Both the position numbers and the translations under genes were made by a program. This document shows, in pieces, positions 1 through 11,818 of a stretch of DNA of 64,000 nt (positions are counted from its first letter, which is position 1; every line of letters begins with the position of its first letter). The notes beneath the pieces are model-generated. The model made no database searches and had not been told where the DNA came from. It saw only the letters and a program-made list of their open reading frames with translations. Where the stretch lies: contig NC_088775.1 of NCBI RefSeq assembly GCF_954871325.1, forward strand, positions 18,763,561 through 18,827,560, written 5' to 3'. The stretch comes from Gordionus sp. m RMFG-2023. Its lineage: Eukaryota; Nematomorpha; Gordioida; Chordodea; Parachordodidae.

Positions 1-875
1 ATAGCCGAAGGAGTTCATCAAGGGTCGGCTCTCAGCCCACTTCTCTTCATTACAGTAAATGTATTAGCACAGTCTATACCTCAAACAGTCCCGTGGAATA
101 TGATATTTGCAGATGATATTGTGATACTTGCCGAATCCAAGGATGAAATGAAAGAAAGGTTATTGAGTTGGATAAATATCCTAGAAAAGCACGGACTAAA
201 AGTAAATAGAGAAAAGACTGAGTATATGGTTATAGGAGGAGATGAAACAGAGAGTATTGATATAAATGAATGATGGCAGATATCCGCAATTGAAAGCTGC
301 AAATATTTGGGCTCCACTATACAAACAAACGGCACAATAGAAAAAGAGATAAAGAGTAAGATTAATCAAGGGTGGTTAAAGTGGAGATCTTTATCTGGAG
401 TGCTATTTGACAAAAGAATCCCACACAAATTAAAGGGAAAAATTTACAGTTCCATAGTACAACCAACTATTCTATATGGTTCGGAAACATGGCCAACCAA
501 AGAATCAGACGAGAGAAGTCTACAAACTATGGAGATGAGAATGCTGAGGATGATTGCTGGGGTAACAAGAAAGGATAAGGTGCGCAGTACAAGAATACTA
601 AATAGTTTAAAGGTAGTGCCCATTAAGACTTAGTTAATGGTAAACAGACTTAGGTGGTATGGGCACACAATGAGAAGGCCTATGAACTACATAGGAAATA
701 AAGTTGAAAGTTTGGAAGTGATGGGCAAACGTAAAAGAGGAAGGCCAAAACTTCAATGGGGCCATAAAGTTAGAGCCAATATAAAGAAGTATAAAATAGA
801 TAAAAGAGATTGTATGAATAACATAAAGTGGAGAGAGATGTTGAAGGAGCTTACCATCAGAAAAGGTGAAAGCTA
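1..875 (+). pseudogene. LINE reverse transcriptase, 3' part, degraded
   Basis: This is the C-terminal half of a non-LTR retrotransposon reverse transcriptase. The window opens inside the palm domain: GVHQGSALSPLLF is seen from about base 10, and FADDIVILAES holds the catalytic aspartates of the YxDD-type motif near base 108. KYLGSTIQ follows near 302 and a thumb region ends with ILYGSETW near 470. The tail RLRWYGHTMRR (about 643) followed by GRPKLQW is typical of the 'craniofacial development protein 2-like' LINE tails. A TGA at 271-273 and stops at 631-636 break the frame. The 5' part lies outside the window. Dead copy; family subclass not determined. Confidence 0.85.
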
Positions 876-1128
876 AAAGAGGAAAAAAAAAAAATTAATT
901 TATTATTAATAAGTGTTCATTTTATTCATATTTATAAAGTAAAAGTATATATTGAGCAATCAGCTTGTTAAATTGAGCATACAAATTTTAAGCTTAAGCA
1001 AAATTTAGCAAAAAGTCATGCGAAAAAATCCCTAATTATGGCTGAAAAATAGTAAAGGCGGTACGATACTTTATTTATTTATTTTTCGCTATTCTGATTT
1101 TCGCTGTTTCGTACCTAAATCCTTATTT
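876..1128. other. AT-rich spacer between LINE relic and SLD5
   Basis: There is no coding signal. The poly-A-like run directly after the LINE stop (about 880-895) could be the LINE's 3' tail. The stretch before 1129 would hold the SLD5 promoter and 5' UTR, but no recognisable motif was seen. Confidence 0.5.
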
Positions 1129-2064
1129 ATGGGTGATTATCAACAGGATGATAGCGATAAAAAGGCAAAAAATTTAATAGACAAATTGAATAAAGTATTA
1201 TAAACAATATTTGCCAACAATTTAATTTATATTTAGGTTTGGATTGATGAAACGTTTTCACCAGATATATTAATCAATAAAATGGGTTTAATACATGACG
1301 TAATGAAAAAAATAAAACAATCAGAGAATTCACAAGATAGTAATGAAGTTGTAGCATCAATACAAAAACTTGAGGTTTAAATTAACGTTAATTTGTTTAT
1401 ATATAGTTTATAGGTTGAAAGATTTAAGTATATTTTAAGTCGTTATGTATTTACAAGATTAAATAAAGTATTTTTATGGATTGGTACATAACAAATATTT
1501 GTTTCTTATAAAGATAGAATTATATTCCCTATATATCATGACCTATAAAGATGATAGTTACATTAATAAATTAACAAATGATGAATATATTTACTGTGCT
1601 GAGTAAAATTTAAGTTATATATAACAAATTTAATCTTTGTTTTAAGATATTACGAAAATTTAAAAACACATTTATTTGAAAATGCTCTTAAAAATATGCC
1701 ATTCAATATGCAAAGTATTGATTACAATAAAATAGGTAAACATTCAAATATTTATCCACCAAAATTTCTTATAGGACATAGACCCAACCTTGAACATTAT
1801 GTATTTATGAAAGCAAATGAAGATATTATAAATGAACACTCTATATTAGATCAAAGCTTAAGGTTTATCATTTATTAAACATTTATATTTTATAATAGTG
1901 ATTTTTTGTCTTAAAATAAATATAATAACATTTTTGTTTTTAATATAAATAAAATTGTTTTGTTTTTAGATAGGCTCTGATCCAAGAATGAATCTGATTT
2001 AATTCTTTTTAAACCTAAACTCATTCTTTCAGATTTGTTAATATATTTTATGTATAAAAAATGA
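1129..2064 (+). CDS. GINS4: DNA replication complex GINS protein SLD5
   Basis: SLD5 is one of four subunits of the GINS complex, which joins CDC45 and MCM2-7 in the replicative helicase in the nucleus. Exons read by eye: 1129-1194, 1237-1374, 1414-1467, 1514-1602, 1647-1735, 1775-1862 and a last exon from about 1974 to the stop at 2062-2064. Introns 1-5 are 39-46 nt with GT...AG. The family signature is clear: VWIDETFSPDIL (human-type 'AWLNEKFAPELL'), SIQKLEVERFKYILSRY, ALKNMPFNMQ (family 'ALKHMPPNLQ') and HRPNLEHYVFMK in the C-terminal domain, then SDLILFKPKLIL in the last exon. The 13 codons at 1736-1774 are read as an intron because removing them restores the family spacing. Odd: joining the last exon in frame leaves a TGA at 1978-1980, so the C-terminal strand may be lost, or my last splice is wrong. 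Identity is secure, the last junction is not. Confidence 0.85.
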
Positions 2065-2391
2065 GATTATAATGATTATACTGTCAAAGATCTGCTCTAT
2101 CCATATTTATGGTCTGCTTGCCAGGCTGGCTGTGACGATTGTTCAAATTTTTAGGGACAGGTTGGGCAACCTGAAATAATACTATTTGAGAGGTGTAACA
2201 GTGTGGATAAGGACTTGCGAATCCTATGGTTTGGGAGGATCCTAATGATTTTAGAAAATCTAATGTTCCTACCCCTTCCCCAATGTTATTCTTTTTACAC
2301 AATTATTTTAAAGTTTTTTGTTACAACAATATTTGATAAGGGCTCAATATCTGATAATAAAGAAAATAATATTAATATAAAAATCAGAGAT

Positions 2392-2997
2392 CTGCAGAGG
2401 TACCATTTATATGGCCCGGCACGGCTTGCATTTTTTTTAATATTTCGGATCAGCCCAAATTTTTAAAAAAAAATTTTCAGGCCCAGCCCAGATTTAAAAA
2501 AAAATATATTTTGTTTATTTTTGATTTTTATAACTAATAATGGCGATTATAAATATTTGGTTTTAAAATATACAGCACAGCCCGAATAATTTAAAAAAAA
2601 ATATTTTCAGGCCAGGCCCGGGTATATTTAAAAAATTAAAATACAGCCAGGGTTTAGGGCTGGGCCTGCAGGTCTCTGATAAAAATCAAAGACCTATAGT
2701 TTTGGCCTGGGTATATGGGTTAATCCATATTTTATTTTAAAAATATACTTACCAAGCTGGGCCAGGTCTAAAAAATTTTTTTAAATACCTGGGCCAGGCC
2801 ATTTATACCAAATATTTTAAATCACCATAATTATATATAAAAATTAAAAATAAATGTTATATATATAAAAAAATCTGGGAGATGCCTGAGAATTTTTTTT
2901 TAGGCTGGGCCTGAAAATATAATATAAAACCTGCACCAGGCCGAACATTTATTTTTTTAAAAAAAATCCATGTGCTGTGCAAATAGTACCTCTGCAG
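2392..2997. repeat. Palindromic GGCCTGG-rich foldback element
   Basis: The two ends are inverted copies: CTGCAGAGGTACCATTT at 2392 and its complement ending in GTACCTCTGCAG at 2997. The left half repeats AGCCC/GGCCC motifs separated by A- or T-runs of 8-10 bases. The right half carries the complementary GGGCTGG/GCCTGG motifs, with a mirror point near 2690 (AGACC...GGTCT). No coding potential. Similar degenerate strings occur near 3440-3590, 41220-41470, 55400-55480 and 63240-63310, so it is a dispersed family. Ends of the CAGAGG type would suit a hAT-derived miniature element, but no clean target duplication was found. Confidence 0.6.
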
Positions 2998-4325
2998 TGT
3001 TGTTAAATGGCTCGATTTCAGCTTGTTTTTTAAAAACGAATATTGCCTAAGCCTCGAGATTTTGCTAATATATGTTCAAACCTCTACCATCTATGAGCAT
3101 ATCTTAGGCTCGCATAATATCTTTCTGTATAAAATATAGAGTTCACCTTTTTGTCAAATTTAACTCTATAACAACATTATGCAGCAATTTAAGTACAGAT
3201 TACCCACACATTTTCAATCTAGTTTAAAAATGATAGGTGGTTAAATCCTTCTTACTATAATGAATAAGTATTAGGCAATAAATAACACTAAATAAATGAG
3301 AAAACTACTTTAAATAGGATGTTATTCTTTTAATTATCATTGATTCAAATATAGATGTTTGTTTAGAATTTTTGAGAAGCAAATTTATAATATTAGTGTG
3401 AAAGTTTAATAAATTCACCAAAGATGTTTAATAAATTTGGGGGGCTGGGCGGATGAATAATTTATATTTTGGGTCAGACTTTTATGAACAAATGAAAAAA
3501 AAATCGATTGGGAGTGAGCTAGGCAGGATTTTTTTAAAAAATTTATGGCTGGGCTGAGATTGAAAATCTAGGTCGGGTGCAGATCGCTAGTATATACTAC
3601 TAGTTTGGTAATTCATTTAGTGGTGTTCATTTGTAGGAGTCATCTATAGCTTTATTTTATTGTTTGCATTTCAACTAATTGTCTCTTTAACATTATATTA
3701 ATCTCATTTAACCGACGCACAAACCACAAGATGGCGCTACAGCTGACTCATATGTATGGACACTTTTAAAAGCCATTTAATGAATGAATTGTCAATCTAG
3801 TAATATATAGACATTTGCAAAAGGCTCGATTGGGCCGTCGCGATACTTCAGCTCACGCTCGTAAGAGACATTTTTTTGTATATTGAAATGCCTTTTGATA
3901 ATTTTATTATTATTTTTCACTATAGTGATACTTCTCTCATGTTGGAGCAACCGGAATATATGAGCAAAGATTCACAATATATAATTAAATTTAAAGCAAT
4001 ATTGGACTCATTGGGTGATGAGAAAATTACCTTATTATGATGAGATGACAATGACACCAATCCCTCATAATATTATTTATATAAAATACATTTATTTATT
4101 TATCGATTATATCGCGTATAACTTAACCCATGTTGTTAAAATTTGAAGGTGAGTAGCGACCGAGTTATTTAAATATTTTATAGGAAAAATCAGTAATAAA
4201 TAGCTAAGTCGTTACTCATATTTGCCACAATTTGAAAATATATTGGACATTATTCTTATATTAATAAAATTATTTTATGTTGGTATGTTGTTAATTTTTT
4301 TTGCCGATGATATTACCTAAAAGCC
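2998..4325. other. Non-coding stretch with short repeat relics
   Basis: A copy of the dispersed GTGTTGTTAAAYGGCTC repeat starts at about 2997, and a GGGCTGGGC-type relic lies at about 3440-3590. A short open stretch at about 3938-4040 (MLEQPEYMSKDSQY) follows a possible splice acceptor but matches no family I know. Nothing else is supported. Confidence 0.4.
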
Positions 4326-4445
4326 TAGGGATGTAAATTTCATGGGAAACTATATTTCGGGGAAACTACGAAAAAAAACGGGAATATTTTTTTATAATAA
4401 TTTACAGGTCAATATTTATTTTTTTCCTGAAAATATATAGATTAT

Positions 4446-4844
4446 TGTTACATGTTCGCTTAATTTGTTGTAATTCATTGTATATTTAAATACTTCTTAA
4501 ATATTTCGCTTATTCAATTTGTTGTAATTGTATATTTAAATATGTTCATATTATCTTTTTATTCAATGAAATTAACATGTATATAAATACATCTCAAGGC
4601 GATTAAATATATATATTTTCATTTTCTTTTACCACTTGCTTTTTTTTGTATAACCATATTATAAAAAAAGACATTACATCAACGTCAATATTCTAATAAT
4701 ATATTCAATAAAGACTATCATTTTTCTTCGATTGAATTTAATAAAGTGTCTTTTTTCTGTCTAATTTTTATCCTGTGCGACCATCCTAATAACCATTCTA
4801 GATTAAATCTTCAAGCCTATAATTTCTCTTTTTTGTTTTTATCA
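4446..4844 (+). repeat. 5' LTR of the 4446-9425 element
   Basis: About 399 bp bounded by TG...CA. It is nearly identical to the LTR at 9013-9425 apart from small AT-repeat length differences. The ATG of the first ORF overlaps its last base. Confidence 0.88.
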
Positions 4845-5776
4845 TGGTGGAGGATAGGAATCATATCAAAATCAAAGTTCTACTAAAAACATTGGATCTG
4901 AAATTTGTAGCCGAAAATATTGTTGATGAGGCAACTAAGAAATACAAACTTTTTGAAACAATTGACAAAGATATGGCTGTTAGTATTATGGACAACATAG
5001 ATAACTTATCGTATCAACAGATGAAAGATTTAATACAAAAAAAAGTTGAAAAAAACAAGATTACGCGCATATTTGAATTATTCAATACAAAACCGGACAG
5101 ACTTGAGTCTTCCAGAGAGTATCTCGATAGACTGAAAGGGTATGGTTCAGGGCTCAATCTTGAATTTTTGTCGGTGCAATTTATGTTGAATTGTCATAAT
5201 GAAAAGCTAAAAACAAGGTTGATCGAAGAAAATACTACAGAGCTTAATATTATAGAGGGCATTGTTGTCAAATTTCAATCGTTGGAGATTAATAATAATA
5301 AAACATATATAGAGAAAGATTCTTGGAGAAGAGAGGATAGAGCCGATTGGCAAGGCTATTCGTCTTGGAAAGAGAACAAGCAGGATTTTAAGGCCACCAC
5401 CAACAACAACAATTTCAAAAAACAAGAAATGATACAAACGCCATATAATTTGAGGCCAAGGAATAAGATAAATTTTATTAATGATTTTATGATTAATATG
5501 CAACTTAATAATCTAAATTTTTCTTTTTTGATAGATACGGGTTCTCCGGTGACATCCTTGCCCATTAAAGATTTTGAAAAATTGGAGAATTATGAAGAAT
5601 TTGAGTTGAAAAATTGTTCTAAAAAATTATTCTCTTATGAGGGTTCTCCTATCACAGTCGTTGGTCAGGTCTCGAATATTAAGGTTAAATATTTGAATAC
5701 AATTAAATATTTAAATTTGTATGTATTGGATGGGGAGGGACCACCGCTATGTGGTCAAGACTGGATTAGAATTTGA
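4844..5776 (+). pseudogene. Ty3-type gag-protease region
   Basis: The ORF encodes about 310 residues. The N-terminal 190 residues are helical and charged, as in a capsid/gag protein, with no CCHC zinc knuckle seen. Residues around 230 carry LIDTGSPVTSLP, where DTG is the catalytic motif of the retroviral-type aspartic protease. The frame then reaches CGQDWIRI, the usual end of the protease domain, and stops at 5774-5776. The downstream frame overlaps it from about 5721, so a frameshift separates protease from RT. Whether this is a programmed shift or a mutation cannot be told from one copy. Confidence 0.75.
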
Positions 5777-8319
5777 CATAATCGATATCAACGTTGATGT
5801 AAACACTATTAATAAGAATGAGATAGGAGATAGGGTAAATTTTTTAACTTTTAACAATCCTTTCAAAGACAGTGATAAATTTTATAAAAAAAATTATGTC
5901 ATTCAATCGTTATTTACTAAAAAAGGGTATTTTGAAGAGAGTTGTGACATCAACAAACTAATTAAGAAATTTGATTGTGTTTTTAATGATAGAATTGGAA
6001 AAGTCAAAAATTTGGAAATAGATATTTTATTAAAGAATGACTTTAAGCCAAAATTTGTGAAGGCCAGGAGAGTGCCCTTCGAGTTAGAAGAAGAATTAGA
6101 AAACACTATGGAGCAATGGCGCCAGCAAGGAATAATTAAGCCTGTCAGATTGTCAAGTTAAAAAAAAGATAATACGTTGAGAGTTTGTGCTGACTTTAGA
6201 GTTACTGTAAACCCACAATTAGAAAGGTTCGAATATCCGCTTCCAAGGATTAATGACATAATTGCTAAAGTAGGTAATGGAAAGTTTTTTCAAAAATAGA
6301 TTTCTCATCGGCGTATCTGCAGATTCCTGTATTTAAAGAAACTTCCAAATTTCTGACCGTCTCCACCCACATGGTTCTTTTTCAATTTAATAGACTACCT
6401 TTTGGGCTTACAGTATCAACTGCTTATTTCCAGAAGACTATGGAAGAAATATTTGCTGATATTAAGGGGTCATTTATTATTTAGATGATTTGTTAATTTT
6501 TGATAAGGATAAGTTAGACCATTTTTATAAATTGAAAAGAGTGTTTGAAAGAATGTTGGAATTTGGGCTGATTGGAGATATAAAAAAAAGTGAGTTTTAC
6601 AAAGAGAGTATAAAATATTTAGGTTATTTAATAAGTGACATAGGCATACTGCCAATCAAAGAAAAAATTGATCCTATAAGTACAATGACCGAACCTAAGA
6701 ATAAGGATGAATTACATTCTTGGTTGGGTCTTATGAATTATTATTCTAGATTTATAAGAGATTTTTCTAAATTAGCAGCTAATTTATATGATTTACTTAA
6801 AAGGGGAATCAATGAAAGAACTAGTTTTTACGAAATTAGAGAAAAATTGCATTATGCACCATTCTTGCACATTATGATAGAAATAAGGAATTGTTTATTT
6901 CAACGGATGCATCCAATAAAGGCATGGGTGCAGTCTTATTTCAGGTAGAAGAAGATGGTTTAGAAAGGCCAATTGAGTTTATGTCTAAGGCATGTGAAAA
7001 AAGATATTCAATTATTGAAAAAGAAGATTGTCTGTTGTTTTGGCAGTAAAAAAATGGAAAGAATATGTAGTAGGTAGGAGATTTAAAATTTTTTTGGACC
7101 ATAAACCACTGGTGAATTTGTTTGGAGTAGATCCTGTTAAGCTTTACAATATGTCTCCAAGGTTACAGAAATGGGTTTTTGTTTAGCCGGTTTTGATTTT
7201 GACATTAATTATAGGAGGGGTAAGGATCAAATCATTCCTGATGGATTATCAAGGTTAATTAAGGAAGATATCATTTGTTTTGTTAATGTTAATAATGATA
7301 TGAAGGATGTAAGAATAATTAACAATTTAGAATTGATTAAAGGAGAAACCTTTTTAGATTCAGAATTAATCCAAGTTAAAAAAATTGTGTTGGAAAAAGG
7401 TGAAAATGATAAGCTGATTAGAGGTTACAAGGCATTCGGTAAGTTGTTGAATATTAAGAATGATTGTATTTTTAAGGGCGAACAAGTTATTATTCCTCAA
7501 AGGTTAAGAAAAGAGTTTCTTAGTGTGTTACATGAGGGACATATTGGGTTGGATACTATGGAAAGGTATTTTTGGTGGCCAGGAGTCAATATAGATATTA
7601 AAGAAATGATTTTTAGATGTAATATGTGCATGATCAATGCGCCTAAACTCCCAAAAGTTAAACAAAATTATTGGGTACAACCTAACAAACCCTGGTACCG
7701 AGTCTATATTGATTTTTTTGGACCTATTATAAATTTTTACGGATTAATAAATAATGATGGGTACTCTCGCTGGTTAGAGATTATTAAGGTGAAAAACATT
7801 AATGCGAATACCACCATTATGGTATTAAATAATATTTTTTCCAGATTTGGGTATCCAGTAGAATTGGTATCAGATAATGGACCAGCTTTTAGGTCTGTTG
7901 ATTTTAATAACTTTTTAAAAGAAAAGGGAATTCTACATATATATACTCCTGCATACCTTCCTGCGTCAAATGGTATGGCTGAAAGAGCTGTACGATCAGC
8001 AAAAAATATGATATATAAATTAGGAGGCTGGGATGACATTTTGGAAGATGTGTTATTAAATTATCGCAACGCGAAACATGCGGTTACTAAGTCATCACCT
8101 GCTTTTAGATTATTCGGAAGGGAGTTAAGATGGAAATGAAGTTTTTTAAAAGACGATGACTGTGATAATAGACCCAATGTAAAAAGAATAAATTTAAGAG
8201 AATTAACATTAGAATGGCGTGTGGGGATTGTCATTGGGAGAATTAGTAACGTCATTTGGGAAATTCAGGTAGATGATAAGTTTCTCTTTGTTCATATTTA
8301 TCACATTAGAAATTATCAA
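5721..8319 (+). pseudogene. Ty3-type pol (RT, RNase H, integrase), frameshifted
   Basis: The linker to RT lies at 5721-6161. RT follows in broken frames: LRVCADFRVTVN near 6180, PLPRI near 6240, RLPFGL near 6395 and YYLDDLLIF near 6478-6500, where YLDD holds the catalytic aspartates. The region 6490-6948 continues with the RT thumb and connection; an STDASN RNase H motif is near 6900 and DHKPL near 7100. The integrase spans 7171-8139: an HHCC zinc domain (HEGHIGL, FRCNMCM) and the DDE core with IDFFGP, SDNGPAF and NGMAERAV. A TGA at 8137-8139 is followed by about 60 more open codons in the same frame. Several single-base shifts make it inactive. Confidence 0.85.
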
Positions 8320-8436
8320 TAGGAATATATTGCATTATATTTTTTTTACTTATATATTGTTGGTTACAAATATTAAAACATCATACATATTCCATTTTTC
8401 CTAGTTATTATAATTATGATTAATAAGTTACATTGT

Positions 8437-8790
8437 TAATAATGACAATAATTCTCCCTACCAAACGTAATTGTTTATTATATTCCAAAAAAAAAGAAGG
8501 AAATAATGACAATAATTTACCCTTCCCAATTGTAATTGTTTATTATATTCCAAAATAAGGAAATAATGACAATAATTCCCCTCCCAAATGTAATTGTTTA
8601 TTATATTCCAAAAAGAAAAAAAAAGGAAATAATGACAATAATTCCCCCTTCCCAATTGTAATTGTTTATTATATTCCAAGATAAGAAAATAATGACAATA
8701 ATTCCTTTTTCCAATTGTAATTGTTTATTATATTCCAATATAAGGAAATAATGACAATAATTCCCCCTTCCCAATTGTAGTTCCCACTAT
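8437..8790 (+). repeat. Tandem repeat in the 3' untranslated part of the Ty3 element
   Basis: About six copies of a 55-66 bp unit built on AATAATGACAATAATTCCCC, then CCCAATTGTAATTG and TTTATTATATTCCAA. It lies between the end of integrase and the 3' LTR. Its role is unknown; several retrotransposons carry such expandable arrays there. Confidence 0.8.
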
Positions 8791-9012
8791 CCCCATATAT
8801 ATATTATTTTTTATATAATTCCTTATGTAAGTATTGGGTATTATTTTAATAATGAAACAATTATTGTAACATTAAATATTAACCATTACTCATGTAACAT
8901 TATAAGAGTTACCTCCCGCATGCCAAACGAGCTCTTTCCTTCCCCATTTTTTGTACCATGTTGTGTTTTCAAGACTTAAATTTTTTTATATATTTTTTTT
9001 GGAGGTGGTGCA

Positions 9013-9425
9013 TGTTACATGTTCGCTTAATTTGTTGTAATTCATTGTATATTTAAATACTTTTTAAATATTTCGCTTATTCAATTTGTTGTAATTGTAT
9101 ATTTAAATATGTTCATATTATCTTTTTATTCAATGAAATTAACATGTATATAAATACATCTCAATCCGATTAAATATATATATATATTGATATATATTTT
9201 CATTTTCTTTTACCACTTGCTTTTTTTGTATAACCATATTATAAAATAAAAAGACAATTACATCAACGTCAATATTCTAATAATATAATCAATAAAGACT
9301 ATCATTTTTCTTCGATTGAATTTAATAAAGTGTCTTTTTTCTGTCTAATTTTTATCCTGTGCGACCATCCTAACCGTTCTAGATTAAATCTTCAAGCCTA
9401 TAATTTCTCTTTTTTGTTTTTATCA
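9013..9425 (+). repeat. 3' LTR of the 4446-9425 element
   Basis: About 413 bp and nearly identical to 4446-4844. It ends in TTTTTATCA directly before the target duplication ATTAT. Confidence 0.88.
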
Positions 9426-9584
9426 ATTATAAACATTATAATTAAACAAATATGATTTGATTTGAACTAATTTTTTATTTATTTACATGTTTTATTTGGA
9501 ATATATAAACAATATTTAACAAATATGATTTAATTTTGAGTAGTTTGTTAGTTATCTTCGTTTGAAGAAAAAAATTATTCCAGA

Positions 9585-11450
9585 TCAGAGCTTGAAATTA
9601 TAGAATCCATTGTCATTTGCAGAAATTTCTTTCCCCATAAAATGGAGATTGGCTTTTATAAAAACTAATTTTCGAACTTTATCAATTTTTATCTTATTTC
9701 TAGATTTCGAATGAATATTAAAGGAGGACCATATTCTATCAGAAGCTGCACTTGTCGGTGGCACTGATAAAATCCGTATGGCTAGGGTCGATATGTAATG
9801 ATTGCAACATAAACCTAATAAAATATTGAATAACACAATTTTAAGATTAGAAAAAGAGCTAGGTTATTGTTTACTAAAATATAAAAGTATTTAATCTTTC
9901 CACCACTGGATCTCTAAATGATGCGTCTTGCCAAGACTTGCCATATTAAAAAAATCTTCCCTTACACAATATTTGGATAGGTTCCCATTACTCTCGCAAT
10001 ATCTAAATCTGGATGTCCAGAAAATCGGTTAATGATATCCAACCCCTTTGCAACTTCATTATCTCTTACGCAAAATCTTGGGTCAATATATGAGTAGTCG
10101 GCAACAAAATTTTTTTCGGCTTTTATTAAACTTCTCAATTTCGGAAATTTCGCTCTGCAACAATGGATTTGATATTGTTTTATAATCGTTAAATATCCCT
10201 GATATTAATAAATGCTTGAGGGACATCAGATAAATTGGCTTTATTCTCTTCCACTATCTCTGTGTAAATATGACTTATAAAATTATATAGTTGCATTAGA
10301 TCATTTAAAACCCTATCGTTACCGAGAAGAGTAAGTCTCCTATCTCGATCAGTAAATATATCAAGAATTGCCATTTCCTGTAGAATATCTTTATTTTTTA
10401 GCAAGCTATTTATCATCAAAACTATATCAGCCCAACGAGTTTGGTTGTGCAACTTCAGGAAAGCAATTTTATTATAATTTCTTAGGAGTTGTTTTTCTCG
10501 AAAGAATATTGTTAGATTTTACATATTTGATGATATTTTTAGCTTTTGTGACTAAAATTTGAATCGATAGCATCTTATTTGCTATATTTTTAGAAGTAGA
10601 TTTAATCCATAAGTGGCACATCCAATGAAATCAATAGTTGGATATTTAATTTTTACAAGGCCTTATGCTTTTTTTCATATTTCTTGCATTGTCAGTTATT
10701 ATGGCGTTGATTTTTGAAATTCCTATCTCTTCAATAACTTTGATAAATTCATCTGATATGTATTTCCCTGTATGCATGTTTGTTCCTGTGTCAATCGATT
10801 TATAGAAAATGGGACAAGGAGTTGCCAGAGTAAAGTTGATAATGCATTCCCTTCTTATATTTGTCTACCCATCACTAATGAGAGTTTAATTTTTGCTTTT
10901 GTCTAATTTTTCATTTACTATATGTTCGATCCGTTTAAATTCACTATCTAATAAGTTTTTGCTTAGTAAATATCTGGAGCATTTTAAAAGCAGGTCTTAA
11001 GGAATTGAAATATTTTTTTCTAATATAAATGGGTTATTGAAAATGGACAATTTGACATAAAAATGGACAATTTGACATAAAAATGACTTGTGCAAATTTA
11101 AAATCCAGTTTACTTTGTTCCTCAGCTGTTATATTATCAAGTATTTTATTAAATTATTGTTTGAAAGATATTGATTTTTTGAAATAATTTCATTTTTGTT
11201 TATATCATCATTTCTATTTGGATTATGTTGGGGTTATGATTTGAACTTCTACTGGATCTACGTTATTGTTAATTATATTATCACTTAATGCTCTAGGATA
11301 TCTATTGCATTTAGAAATATGTAATGTCATTTTTGTTGAGTTGGGAAATCTCTATTCTAAATTGCAGTATTTGGACACTGCAACACAGCCCTTATTATTC
11401 TGAGCTTTGTGTTTATAAAGGACCAAACATCTGAATACTTTCTAGGCATC
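9585..11450 (-). pseudogene. hAT transposase, BED-finger type, degraded
   Basis: Read from right to left. Near 11400-11330 a BED-like zinc finger is recognisable across a frameshift (VSKYCNLE ... FPNSTKMTLHISKC). A middle piece lies at 10189-10452 (NQTRWADIVLMINSLLKNKD), and the C-terminal dimerisation domain at 9585-9836 contains SVPPTSAASDRIWSSF, the hallmark 'SA..ER.FS' helix of hAT enzymes. Many stops separate the pieces, so no protein is made. It is the former transposase of the element bounded by 4326 and 11818. The subfamily cannot be assigned by eye. Confidence 0.8.
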
Positions 11451-11818
11451 TATAAGATCAACCATAAGCAATTTAAAAACTTTATTATAGTATTTATGTT
11501 GTATATATTGATTTGATGACTGTAAATACATTAATTAAAACTAAAAATTCAGCTAAAAAGTGAACACATTGATTTTAAAACTGTGAAATTGATTACTATA
11601 AATATTCTCAATTAAAAATAACTTAAAATTTCTTATATTATTATGTTATGAACCATGAGGAGTAAATGTTTTTATAAAATAAAAATCGTTTATTTTATCA
11701 TAAGACCATTTTTAAAATTGGAAATATATTAATATTATAAAAATCTTGTTGATTTAAGCAAAAAAACAATAAAAATTGGGGAAACTATAGGGGAAATTTC
11801 CCTTGTCTTACATCCCTA

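Larger units (their letters stand above)
4446..9425 (+). mobile_element. Ty3/Gypsy LTR retrotransposon, full length
   Basis: A complete element of about 5.0 kb. It starts with TGTTACATG, ends with TTTTTATCA, and is flanked by the 5-bp target duplication ATTAT (4441-4445 and 9426-9430). A primer-binding-type TGGTGGAGG follows the 5' LTR directly, and a purine run GGAGGTGGTG precedes the 3' LTR. Internal order is gag, protease, reverse transcriptase, RNase H, integrase, which is the Ty3/Gypsy order. No envelope-like gene was seen. Frameshifts and stops in pol make it inactive as it stands, although the LTRs are still very similar. Confidence 0.9.
4326..11818 (-). mobile_element. BED-type hAT DNA transposon, split by a Ty3 element
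   Basis: The terminal inverted repeats are TAGGGATGTAAATTTC at 4326 and the complementary TTACATCCCTA ending at 11818, followed inward on both sides by a GGGGAAACTA motif. The flanks read CCTAAAAGCC on the left and CCTAAACC on the right, an imperfect match to the 8-bp target duplication expected of hAT. The element is read on the minus strand; its transposase remains lie at 9585-11450. A complete LTR retrotransposon (4446-9425) sits near its 3' end, so the hAT is older. Without that insertion it is about 2.5 kb, a normal size for a degraded hAT. Confidence 0.75.

Noticed and set aside
1978-1980. TGA reassigned to an amino acid in this organism
   Set aside because: In-frame TGA occurs in SLD5, the LINE at 271, the P-type transposase and one integrase, but these are mostly dead elements. 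TGA is used as the normal stop of TBC1D9, and NEMP and TBC1D9 use TGG for tryptophan throughout.
3938-4040. Host exon beginning MLEQPEYMSKDSQY
   Set aside because: It follows a plausible acceptor but is short, matches no family I know and has no partner exon nearby.
8458-8679. Protein with repeated YCHYFL-type motifs on the minus strand
   Set aside because: It is a translation of the 55-66-bp tandem DNA repeat in the retroelement's 3' untranslated region.
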